51,414 nt of DNA, taken from contig JAQYQB010000028.1 of assembly GCA_028726465.1 (NCBI GenBank), positions 1 to 51,414 on the forward strand, in the 5' to 3' direction. The DNA is from Mycobacteriaceae bacterium. GTDB lineage: Bacteria > Actinomycetota > Actinomycetes > Mycobacteriales > Mycobacteriaceae. The position numbers were made by a program, and so were the translations under genes. Below the pieces are notes generated by a model that was not told the DNA's origin, did no database searches, and worked only from the letters and a program-made list of their open reading frames with translations. Shown piece by piece: positions 16,734 to 23,949 of this stretch (the first letter of the stretch is position 1; the number at the start of each line of letters is the position of its first letter).

Positions 16734-17588
16734 ATGCCTTTCGTCAGAAACTACCGGCGCTACCGCGCGGATACCGTGCTCCACCGGTCCCTCGACGATT
16801 TCTGCCACGCCGAGCTCACCCCCGGCATCCAGGTCATCGGCTACGAGGACGCGCTGCTGGAACTGATGGTGGTCGACCGGCAGGCGGCCACCACCATCGT
16901 GGTCTTCCACGCCGCCGCGGACCCAGCGACGACCAGCCTGCCGCTGTTTGTGGGCCAGCAGTTGACCGAAAATCTGGACGCCAATCTGGTCTTCGTCTCC
17001 GATCCGATGCTGGGGCGCAGCACCGCCATCGGGTGGTTCACCGGTTCGCCGTCCCTGCCCCTGCAGGACGATCTGGTCCGCGCCCTCACCCACATCCAGG
17101 ACGGGCTGGACAACGCAGAACACCTCATCTTCTACGGTTCCTCCGCCGGGGCCTTTGCCGCGTTGTACTACTCGCACCGCTTCCCCGGCTCCCTAGCCAT
17201 CGTGGCGAACCCGCAGACCACCATCGCCGGCTACTACCCCGGTCACGTCAAGGCCTTCCTGGACAGCAGCTGGGCGGGCGCGCCGATTGAGGACATCCCC
17301 GCCGTCACTGACGTCACCCCGCTCTACGCCGAGTCCTTTCCGAACCACGTGGCCTACCTGCAGTGCAGCGACGATGAGCTCCACGTGACCCAGCACTGCC
17401 GCCCCTGGAAGGAGGCTACCGCCGACCACGCCGGGCGCCGCCGCTTCCTAGTCGGCGACTGGGGCCCGGGGCACGCGCCACCGCCGTTCTATCTCCTCCA
17501 GGGCATCCTGGAATTCGCCGTCTCCCTGGGCGGGCACTGGGACGAGCTGCTGGCCGACGACATGTTCAGCGACAGCATCACGCCCTAG
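16734..17588 (+). CDS. Alpha/beta hydrolase of the glycan locus
   Basis: The product is 284 residues. The nucleophile elbow is FYGSSAGAFAALYYSHRFPG (G-S-S-A-G), about residue 134. A candidate acid and His lie further on (YLQCSDDELH and GDWGPGHAPPP). There is no signal peptide, so it acts in the cytoplasm or at the inner face. The fold and the GSSAG elbow resemble Asp2-like or acetylxylan-esterase-like enzymes, which add or remove acyl groups on glycans or glycoproteins. It is the only plus-strand gene in the locus. Its stop overlaps the convergent PP-loop gene by 4 bp. A role in editing an ester or amide on the surface glycan is inference. Confidence 0.65.
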   Translation: MPFVRNYRRYRADTVLHRSLDDFCHAELTPGIQVIGYEDALLELMVVDRQAATTIVVFHAAADPATTSLPLFVGQQLTENLDANLVFVSDPMLGRSTAIGWFTGSPSLPLQDDLVRALTHIQDGLDNAEHLIFYGSSAGAFAALYYSHRFPGSLAIVANPQTTIAGYYPGHVKAFLDSSWAGAPIEDIPAVTDVTPLYAESFPNHVAYLQCSDDELHVTQHCRPWKEATADHAGRRRFLVGDWGPGHAPPPFYLLQGILEFAVSLGGHWDELLADDMFSDSITP

Positions 17589-18814
17589 CCAGCCTGTTTG
17601 GCCTTGAAGGCCTGCCAGTAGCGCAGGAACTCCGCGTTGGCTTCCTCATCCTGGGCCGAGTAGTACTCGATGCCGGCCTTGTCCAGCCCCGCGGTCAGCG
17701 TGGCGCGCAGCGGCTCCGGGTAGTTGCGGTACATCCGCCCGTCTGCCTTGCGCATGAAGTCAAAATCCATGCCCCGCACGTCGCGCACGATCTGCTGGCT
17801 GAACCCACGCACCAACTGCCGGGCTAGGTCGGGGTGCCCCAGCCAACTCAAGTACATCGCGGTCAGGTCCGTGGTGAAGTTATCCCCGAAGGTGAAATAG
17901 GGCTCCGGCGGCATCTCGATGCGCGGAAGGCGCACCGGCGTGCCCGCCGCTGCGAGCACCGCCTCGACCAGCGCCCGCTTGCGCACCAGCTTTTCCTCGC
18001 GGGGTCCCGCCAGCGACTGCAGCGAATCTGCCAGCAGCTCGGGCGCGTTGTGCGCGAGCACCAAGACCGTGCCGGCCTCGGTCAGGCCCAGCGTCGGCGC
18101 CGCGTTCGTCATCCCCGCTGCCGCAAACGGCGGGAACGTGAAGTTGTTCTCATAGGCGCTGCCCCGCTTGAACCGGGTCGATTCCAGGATGGAACCGAAA
18201 GAGCAGTACTCCGCGCGCGTGGTGGCCGCGGTCAGCAGGGTCCCCAGGCCGATAAACGACCAAGAGTTCGCCCGCAGCGGGGTGCGCACGACGTTGGTCT
18301 CCACGCGGATCGGGTCGAAGCGCTGAAAGAACTCCCGCTCGCGGCTAAACCTTCCGCCGAAATCCAACGAGACCAGCTCATGATCTTCCGGCAGCAGGTA
18401 GCGCGCCGCCAGGGAGTCAAACCCGCCGGAAAAGTTCAGCACCGCCTTGCCCGCGATCGCTTCCGTCACCCCGCCCGGCGCGGTACCCGCCCCGCCGGGT
18501 GCGCCTTCGGCGTTGACTTCCGCCTGCGTCCACTCCGCAATAGCCTCCCGCACACCGGCGGATACCTCGAAGCCGAAATCGATGCGCTCGAAGTTCTTTC
18601 CCGTCAGCGTCGATAGCGCCAACGCCAAGCAGTCACCCGTGACCGCGACATCACGATTAAACGTGAAGCTCACGCGGACCGGCCGCTGCGCCCGTGCGGG
18701 AAGCCGGCGCCACAGCTTCTCCGGGCCCCATTCCGGCGGCCCCGGCAGGTCCGTGTGCACCACCAGGGACCGCTTAGTCCACGTGTGCGGGTGAAAAGAT
18801 ATCCGAGAAGTCAC
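17585..18814 (-). CDS. Stand-alone PP-loop ATPase (asparagine-synthetase-like, no glutaminase domain)
   Basis: The product is 409 residues. N-terminal ~120 residues are unassigned and include a Gly/Ala-rich stretch. The ATP loop is VLNFSGGFDSLAARYLL (SGGFDS about 129-134), followed by a strand-helix pattern as in the AsnB synthetase domain (ELVSLDFGGRFSRER). Late motifs GMDFDFMRKADGRMYRN are my landmark for the C-terminal helical part. It has no Ntn domain, so it cannot take ammonia from glutamine by itself. The start GTG 18814 lies 6 nt after TAGATT (leaderless). Together with the gene at 2107 it gives the locus two PP-loop enzymes of different architecture. Substrate unknown; adenylation of a carboxylate is the family chemistry. 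Confidence 0.65.
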   Translation of the reverse strand: MTSRISFHPHTWTKRSLVVHTDLPGPPEWGPEKLWRRLPARAQRPVRVSFTFNRDVAVTGDCLALALSTLTGKNFERIDFGFEVSAGVREAIAEWTQAEVNAEGAPGGAGTAPGGVTEAIAGKAVLNFSGGFDSLAARYLLPEDHELVSLDFGGRFSREREFFQRFDPIRVETNVVRTPLRANSWSFIGLGTLLTAATTRAEYCSFGSILESTRFKRGSAYENNFTFPPFAAAGMTNAAPTLGLTEAGTVLVLAHNAPELLADSLQSLAGPREEKLVRKRALVEAVLAAAGTPVRLPRIEMPPEPYFTFGDNFTTDLTAMYLSWLGHPDLARQLVRGFSQQIVRDVRGMDFDFMRKADGRMYRNYPEPLRATLTAGLDKAGIEYYSAQDEEANAEFLRYWQAFKAKQAG

Positions 18815-18826
18815 CCCTCTAATCTA
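18815..18826 (-). promoter_or_regulatory. -10 box for the PP-loop gene (leaderless)
   Basis: TAGATT (18821-18826, minus strand) is 6 nt before GTG 18814. The intervening AGAGGG could double as a ribosome site if transcription starts earlier. Confidence 0.5.
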
Positions 18827-18891
18827 CCTGCCACAGCCCACTCATTCCGCGCTGCCAATACGATTCCAGATAACCTCTCCTGCCTGGCGAT

Positions 18892-18921
18892 TTGTGTTAT
18901 TCGGAGGTTTCCTAATATAGT
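18892..18921 (+). promoter_or_regulatory. Promoter of tRNA-Asn
   Basis: A -35-like TTGTGT (18892-18897) and a -10 TATAGT (18916-18921) are separated by 18 bp and lie about 42 bp before the tRNA. Downstream, CGTTGCAGCGA occurs twice within the 5' leader (18929-18955). Confidence 0.55.
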
Positions 18922-18963
18922 TATGTCTCGTTGCAGCGAGCAGTCGTTGCAGCGAATGGATAT

Positions 18964-19036
18964 TCCTCCATAGCTCAGTTGGCAGAGCATTCGACTGTTA
19001 ATCGAAGGGTCACTGGTTCGAGCCCAGTTGGAGGAG
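18964..19036 (+). tRNA. tRNA-Asn (anticodon GTT)
   Basis: A 73-nt cloverleaf. The acceptor stem TCCTCCA pairs with TGGAGGA. The D arm has AGCTCAGTTGGCAGAGC. The anticodon loop is CTGTTAA with anticodon GTT. The T arm has GGTTCGAGCC. The discriminator is G and the 3' CCA is not encoded. It is followed at once by a strong terminator and by a lipoprotein gene. I recall a lipoprotein gene next to asnT in mycobacteria, which would fit conserved order. Confidence 0.95.
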
Positions 19037-19042
19037 CAACAC

Positions 19043-19076
19043 AAGCCCGCTGTTTACAGCGGGCTTTTTCTTTTTT
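19043..19076 (+). terminator. Terminator of tRNA-Asn
   Basis: A 10-bp perfect stem AAGCCCGCTG / CAGCGGGCTT with TTTA loop, followed by TTTC and a run of six T. Confidence 0.9.
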
Positions 19077-19190
19077 CCTAAGTACAGCGCTAGCCCGCGG
19101 CGAGTCAGGTATACGTAGAGATAGCCACACCGTCCACGACTGATGGCCAGGCAGGCAAGTCTCCCCTCTCCCTCCCCGAAAGGCTCCACC

Positions 19191-19745
19191 ATGCGCCGCA
19201 CACTTCCCCTAATTTTCGCCTCAGTTCTTCTCGTCAGCGCGTGCGGAGGCGAGCAAAACACTCCTTCCGAAAACCCCACTTCTGCCTCCTCTACTAGCAG
19301 TGCGTCCACAACCTCCAGCGAGAGCACCAAGCCAAGCACTTCACAGGTAACCAGTAAAGAACAGAGTTCCGAAGATCCTGCGGCACAGTCCCCAGATCCC
19401 GCAGCCTCAGCTACGGAACCGCAAGAGCCTTACGTTGTAGAGTGCCTCCCTGGAACGCCGGGCCCTTCGCTGATGTCGGACGGAACCACTCAACCTACTG
19501 ACTTCTGCGCCAATCAAGAAGGCGCTGAAGAGTATCGCGAGGCCGAGGCCAACGCCGGACTTCCCGATCCCGCGACCATCCCCTACGCAGACGGGGGAAC
19601 ATGCCCTGCGGCAATTTGCGGATACGGCCACGATGAGAACGGCAACCCGAACCCCTCCAGTGGCGAAATACAAAGTTGGTGGATGAACTGCATTTCCACC
19701 AACTCGGAAGAATTCTGCCGAGCCAACGACCCCTACACGAATTAG
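19191..19745 (+). CDS. Secreted lipoprotein with Ser/Thr/Glu-rich linker
   Basis: The product is 184 residues from ATG 19191, preceded by AAAGG at 8-9 nt. A signal peptide with lipobox LVSAC-G places the lipidated Cys near residue 18. A low-complexity linker of Ser, Thr, Glu and Pro (about 25-75) follows. The C-terminal part has five or six Cys (YVVECLPGTPG, TDFCANQEG, GTCPAAICGYG, MNCISTNSEEFC), suggesting disulfides outside the cell. I do not know its function. Similar Cys-patterned lipoproteins occur in corynebacteria. It is monocistronic. Confidence 0.75.
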   Translation: MRRTLPLIFASVLLVSACGGEQNTPSENPTSASSTSSASTTSSESTKPSTSQVTSKEQSSEDPAAQSPDPAASATEPQEPYVVECLPGTPGPSLMSDGTTQPTDFCANQEGAEEYREAEANAGLPDPATIPYADGGTCPAAICGYGHDENGNPNPSSGEIQSWWMNCISTNSEEFCRANDPYTN

Positions 19746-20139
19746 GCCGCTTGCGACCTCCTCAGCAAGCCAGCAGGCTCCCCAGCTCGGATGAGGCGGT
19801 CGGCTGTGCACTAATCCCCCCGCGAAGCCAGAAATCAGGAATACAACCCCGCTGACGGTTTCTAGTCAAGGCATCCATGTTTACCCCGTAATCACCCCCG
19901 GTATAGGGCATTGTCGCAGCATAGGGGTTTGTGAAAGTGTTTGTGGGCAAACGTAGAGTGCAATAGACATATTCGCCTGGTTTCGGCGTGGGGGTAAAAC
20001 GCAAAGTGGGTACGGCGTGGGTGTGGCTTCTATACACTGGGCCGTACGACCTTGGATTTCGCAGTCGCGCCTTCGCGGGTGAGCCAAGGAAGCTTTTCGC
20101 CGCGAGCCCGCAAGCGCGCTCAACACAGAAAGCAGGCCC
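19746..20139. other. 394-bp intergenic region without a convincing gene
   Basis: No plausible frame is present; long minus-strand openings are shadows of the next gene. A TATACA box near 20033 is a candidate -10 for the gene at 20140. The 60 bases before that gene are GC-rich and include a weak CGCGAGCCCGCAAGCGCG inverted stretch. No terminator with a T-run is seen after the lipoprotein gene. Confidence 0.4.
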
Positions 20140-21297
20140 ATGACAGCAAGTGAACAACCTGATACCCGAATAGACCTCATCTGGTTGTCCGAACAAGACA
20201 TGATCGACGCCGGCGTGACGGATGCCGCCAAGTGCGTCGAAACCATGGAAGAAACCCTCATCCTGCTCGACAAGGGTGACTACCGCATGGCTGGTGCCTC
20301 CGCCAACAGCCACGGCGCGCAGATCAACTTCCCCGATGACCCGGAGTTCGAGGGGATGCCGGCCAACGGCCCCGACCGCCGCTTCATGGCTATGCCGGCC
20401 TATATCGGCGGCCGTTTCAACAACACTGGCGTCAAGTGGTACGGCTCCAACGCGGACAACCGTAACCACGGGCTGCCGCGCTCCATCCACGTCTTCGTCC
20501 TCAACGACACGGTCACGGGCGCGCCAAAGGCCATCATGTCCGCGAATCTGCTCTCCGCCTACCGCACCGGCGCGGTCCCGGCCGTGGGCGTGAAGCACCT
20601 AGCCGTGGACAACGCCGAGGAAGTCGGCATCATCGGACCGGGCGTGATGTCGCGGACCATCCTGGCTTCCTCGATTACCCAGCGCCCGTCCATCAAGCGC
20701 GTCAAGATCAAGGGGCGCACGGCAGCCTCCACCGAGCGCACCGCGAACTACCTGCGCGAGCAGCACCCAGATATTGAGTTCACCGTCGTCGACAGCGAGC
20801 AGGAGGCGGTGGAAGGTTCCGATATCCTCATTGCGGGCACCTCGACCTCCCAGGACGGCCCGCAGGGCTTCCCGTACTTCAACAAGGACTGGCTCAAGCC
20901 CGGCGCGCTGGTGCTGGCCCCGGCCGCGGCCCGCTTCGACGACGACTTCGTGGCCTCCGGCGGTGCCCGCCTCGTCGTGGACTACAAGGGCCTGTACGCC
21001 GAGTGGTTCAACGAGAACGGCCCCGACGTGACCTACGAGCGTCTGCTCGGCATCCCCGGCAACCGCTGGTGGGACATGGTCCAGGAGGGCAAGCTGGAAG
21101 AGTCCGACATCGCCAATATCGGCGCCATCGCCGACGGCCAGGCACCCGGCCGCACTAACGACGAGGAGATCTTCTTCTACTCCATCGGCGGCATGCCCGT
21201 CGAGGACGTCGCGTGGGCCACGGACGTCCTCGACCAAGCCCGCGACAAGGGCCTGGGCACCCCGCTCAACCTCTGGGACGTGCCGGCGCTGTCCTAG
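20140..21297 (+). CDS. Ornithine cyclodeaminase/mu-crystallin family protein
   Basis: The product is 385 residues. The family landmarks are GGRFNNTGVKWYG (substrate-binding Lys region), LLSAYRTGAVPAVGVKHLA (catalytic segment) and the NAD-binding EVGIIGPGVMSRTIL near residue 165. This family takes amino acids or amines with NAD(P)(H). Some actinobacterial members are named tyramine oxidase subunit B in databases, and the length fits, but activity is not shown by sequence. Ribosome site is AAAGCAGG. It lies 67 bp before a glutamine synthetase gene on the same strand, so amine or amino-nitrogen use is a reasonable common theme. Confidence 0.75.
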   Translation: MTASEQPDTRIDLIWLSEQDMIDAGVTDAAKCVETMEETLILLDKGDYRMAGASANSHGAQINFPDDPEFEGMPANGPDRRFMAMPAYIGGRFNNTGVKWYGSNADNRNHGLPRSIHVFVLNDTVTGAPKAIMSANLLSAYRTGAVPAVGVKHLAVDNAEEVGIIGPGVMSRTILASSITQRPSIKRVKIKGRTAASTERTANYLREQHPDIEFTVVDSEQEAVEGSDILIAGTSTSQDGPQGFPYFNKDWLKPGALVLAPAAARFDDDFVASGGARLVVDYKGLYAEWFNENGPDVTYERLLGIPGNRWWDMVQEGKLEESDIANIGAIADGQAPGRTNDEEIFFYSIGGMPVEDVAWATDVLDQARDKGLGTPLNLWDVPALS

Positions 21298-21364
21298 AGC
21301 ACCGGTGCCAGCCCAGCACCCATCTCTTTCCCATTATTTCTCATCCCCAACTACACCCTAAGGC

Positions 21365-22819
21365 GTGTTTTTTACAGTGAGCTTGCAAGCTTCCTCAGTC
21401 CACGATGTCATCGACTTCATCCAGGCGGAACAGGTCCGCTACCTCGATATTCGCTTCAGCGACGTGTTCGGCGCCGAGCACGCCCTGACCGTGCCCGCCC
21501 GCCTGCTGACGGAAGAGACCGCCCGGGAGGGCTTCGCCTTCGACGGCTCCTCCATCCCCGGTTTCGCCACCGTCGATAAGTCGGATATGACGCTCATCCC
21601 CGATCCGGGCACGGCGTACCTCGACCCGTTCCGCGCCCACAAGACGCTGAACATGCAGTTCTTCGTCCGGGATCCACTCTCCCAGGCCTCCTACTCCCGC
21701 GACCCGCGCTCCATCGCCCAGAAGGCGGAGGCCTACCTGCAGGAGACCGGCATCGCCGATACCTGCTCCATCGGCGCGGAGGCGGAGTTCTACGTCTTCG
21801 ACTCGGTCCGCTACTCCTCCGGCGTGAACCACTCCTTCCACCAGGTCGACTCGGACGAGGGCTGGTGGCGCTCGGGCGAGGAAACCATGATGGACGGCAG
21901 CCCGAACCGCGGTAACCAGATCCGCATCAACGACGGCTACTTCCCGGTTGCGCCTTACGACAAGACCATCCCGGTGCGCGACGACATTGCCTACAACCTG
22001 GAGCTCATAGGCTTTGACGTCGAGCGTTTCCACCACGAGGTAGCCACGGGCGGCATCCAGGAGGTCAACTATCGCTTCGCCAACCTCCTCCGGGCCGGCG
22101 ATGACATGCAGGCCTTCAAGTACGTGGTGCGCAATACCGCGGAAAGCCACGGGCAGACGGCCACCTTCATGCCCAAGCCCTTGGCCGGCGATGGCGGCTC
22201 CGGCATGCATGCCCACCAGTCGCTGTGGAAGGACGGCAAGCCGCTCTTTTACGACGAGACCGGGTATGCCGGCCTGTCCGACATCGCCCGCTACTACATC
22301 GGTGGGCTGCTCAAGCACGCACCGGCTGTGCTCGCGCTGACCAACCCCACGGTCAATTCCTACCGCCGTTTGTTCTCCGGCTTCGAAGCCCCGGTCAACC
22401 TGGCCTATTCCCAGTCCAACCGCTCCGCGGCCATCCGCATCCCCCTGACCGGCGAAAACCCGAAGGCCAAGCGTATCGAGTTCCGCGCCCCCGATCCTTC
22501 GGCCAACCCCTACCTGGCGTTTACCGCGCAGATGATGGCCGGCATCGACGGCATCCTCAACCGCATCGAGCCCGGCGAGCCGGTGGACAAGGACCTCTAC
22601 GAGCTCTCCCCGCAAGAGCGCAAGGACATCCCCCAGGTCCCCCACTCCCTGGAGTCCTCGCTCGCGGCCCTCGAGGCCGACCACGAGTTCCTCACCGCCG
22701 GCGACGTCATGACCGAGGACTTCCTCGAGGCCTACGCCCGGCTCAAGTTCGACCGCGAAATCCTGCCCCTGCGGCAGGGCCCGTCCCCGAAGGAATTCGA
22801 GCTGTACTACAACGTCTAA
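21365..22819 (+). CDS. Glutamine synthetase, type I-beta (paralogue likely)
   Basis: The product is 484 residues, with the full GSI layout: EGFAFDGSSIPGF early, the metal-binding EAEFYVFD near 137, GGIQEVNYRFANLL near 224, GSGMHAHQSLW near 278, and the ATP/glutamate site YSQSNRSAAIRIP near 355. The regulated Tyr of I-beta enzymes is present (DKDLYELSP), so adenylylation by GlnE is possible. The first ~25 residues are shorter than usual for GlnA1, and several normally fixed positions differ, so this may be a second copy with a different role, such as gamma-glutamyl transfer to an amine. GTG 21365 follows TACACC at 7 nt (leaderless); GTG 21377 is an alternative start. Confidence 0.8.
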   Translation: MFFTVSLQASSVHDVIDFIQAEQVRYLDIRFSDVFGAEHALTVPARLLTEETAREGFAFDGSSIPGFATVDKSDMTLIPDPGTAYLDPFRAHKTLNMQFFVRDPLSQASYSRDPRSIAQKAEAYLQETGIADTCSIGAEAEFYVFDSVRYSSGVNHSFHQVDSDEGWWRSGEETMMDGSPNRGNQIRINDGYFPVAPYDKTIPVRDDIAYNLELIGFDVERFHHEVATGGIQEVNYRFANLLRAGDDMQAFKYVVRNTAESHGQTATFMPKPLAGDGGSGMHAHQSLWKDGKPLFYDETGYAGLSDIARYYIGGLLKHAPAVLALTNPTVNSYRRLFSGFEAPVNLAYSQSNRSAAIRIPLTGENPKAKRIEFRAPDPSANPYLAFTAQMMAGIDGILNRIEPGEPVDKDLYELSPQERKDIPQVPHSLESSLAALEADHEFLTAGDVMTEDFLEAYARLKFDREILPLRQGPSPKEFELYYNV

Positions 22820-22911
22820 TTCCTGGGAGACTACCCTGGCCCTAGGTGTGCATTATCCCAGTTCAGTGGGTTATGGCACAGCCGAAAAGCAAATTTGTAG
22901 TTAAGAAGCAA

Positions 22912-22937
22912 ACGCCCCACTTTTTCAAGTGGGGCGT
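22912..22937 (+). terminator. Hairpin downstream of the glutamine synthetase gene
   Basis: A perfect 11-bp stem ACGCCCCACTT / AAGTGGGGCGT with a TTTC loop, 92 bp after the stop. There is no T-run after it on the plus strand, so it may act as an RNA-end stabiliser as much as a terminator. Confidence 0.5.
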
Positions 22938-22989
22938 CGCGATAAGTACGGTAAGTATTGCGGTTTGGGATCCGCTTTTCATGGGTAAT

Positions 22990-23036
22990 GAGTCTGAGAC
23001 TCGGCCCATCGGGCGCTTGCTTCTAGTCTGAGACTA
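22990..23036. repeat. Two short palindromic boxes with GTCTGAGAC core
   Basis: GAGTCTGAGACTC (22990-23002) and TAGTCTGAGACTA (23024-23036) share a central GTCTGAGAC. Each has 5-bp arms around TGA, and they lie 34 bp apart in a gene-free gap between glnA-like and the DUF3800 gene. They may be an operator pair, recombination site remnants, or small hairpins. Nothing decides. Confidence 0.35.
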
Positions 23037-23057
23037 AGGCTTCAGCGCCTGATTGGA

Positions 23058-23828
23058 TCATACCCCACCCCTAAGTTCTGTCAAGGACAGCTCATGGCTT
23101 GTTTGGAGTTTCAGCAGGTCGGTTCGACAATCGTTGAAACACGTTTCGCCTAGTGCAGCCGCAATGTCTTTCGCCAATCGTGTCTTCGGTGTTTTGTCGT
23201 CGAGAAAATGCCCCAACCCATTGTCTTCAATTATCTTTCTCGCGTGAAATACCGCGCTAGCCAACAAATCGGCGATTTGCAGTGGAGGGCAGGTCCTAGA
23301 ATCGAAACTAACTGCGGTGACCACTCGCTTGTTTCCAAATCTCTTATTTAAACCGGCAGCAAGCTCATCACCATACGAAATCCTTTCTGGGACATCAATG
23401 TGATCTACCATCAGCACACTCACTTCGCGCCGAGTTATAAGCCCTCGAAGCAACCGGTCGGTGGCGAAGCGGTGCCCCTGCCATTGATCCCTGTTAGACC
23501 ACGGGTCAAAATGCCGTTTATCTAAAACAAACGCTCCAAAGGTGCACCCTGCTGACACTGCTTCCGAAAATAGTTCGGCAAGTATCGGCTCGGAACTCTT
23601 TGTCACCTTAGAAAACTTGATTTCTTCGGCTTTCGTAAAACTATTTCTATCGCGACAGGCTTTGATAGCTCTAGAGAGCTTATCCGGATCAGTAGTCCTC
23701 ACCGCTGCTGTCACAAAGTGTTTCCCGAGAGAGCCCTTACTCCCAGCCTCATCCACAAAGTACGCTACCCCCTCTGTAGACAAGGGGAGATGGACTTGAG
23801 GAGGGCTCTTGGGAGACAAGCTATCCAT
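23058..23828 (-). CDS. DUF3800 family protein
   Basis: The product is 256 residues from ATG 23828. A TAGAAT -10 lies about 35 bp upstream, so codons before 23828 are promoter rather than protein. The family start is visible as VAYFVDEAGSKGSLGKHFV (acidic DE-x-G motif at about 20-25). A later segment has VSVLMVDHIDVPER and the helix PPLQIADLLASAVFHARK carries the conserved QxADLxA motif. DUF3800 proteins have an RNase-H-like fold and occur in phage, defence and mobile regions; activity is not established. Base composition is clearly AT-richer than neighbours, so recent acquisition is likely. Confidence 0.75.
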   Translation of the reverse strand: MDSLSPKSPPQVHLPLSTEGVAYFVDEAGSKGSLGKHFVTAAVRTTDPDKLSRAIKACRDRNSFTKAEEIKFSKVTKSSEPILAELFSEAVSAGCTFGAFVLDKRHFDPWSNRDQWQGHRFATDRLLRGLITRREVSVLMVDHIDVPERISYGDELAAGLNKRFGNKRVVTAVSFDSRTCPPLQIADLLASAVFHARKIIEDNGLGHFLDDKTPKTRLAKDIAAALGETCFNDCRTDLLKLQTSHELSLTELRGGV

Positions 23829-23905
23829 GAGTTCAGTTACCGAAGCCGTTCGGATCGAATTGTGTATTCTACCGATCCTGAAACTCGGCAACCTCCACCA
23901 CCAGC

Positions 23906-23937
23906 AAAATCCGCCCTGGGGTGTTCTCCCAGGGCGG
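23906..23937 (-). terminator. Terminator of the DyP peroxidase gene
   Basis: On the minus strand a 10-bp stem CCGCCCTGGG / CCCAGGGCGG is followed by ATTTT. It lies 13 bp after the peroxidase stop. Confidence 0.8.
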
Positions 23938-23949
23938 CGCAAAAAGCCG

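Noticed and set aside
21395..22684. 429-codon minus-strand open frame
   Set aside because: Lies fully over the glutamine synthetase gene, which has all catalytic motifs.
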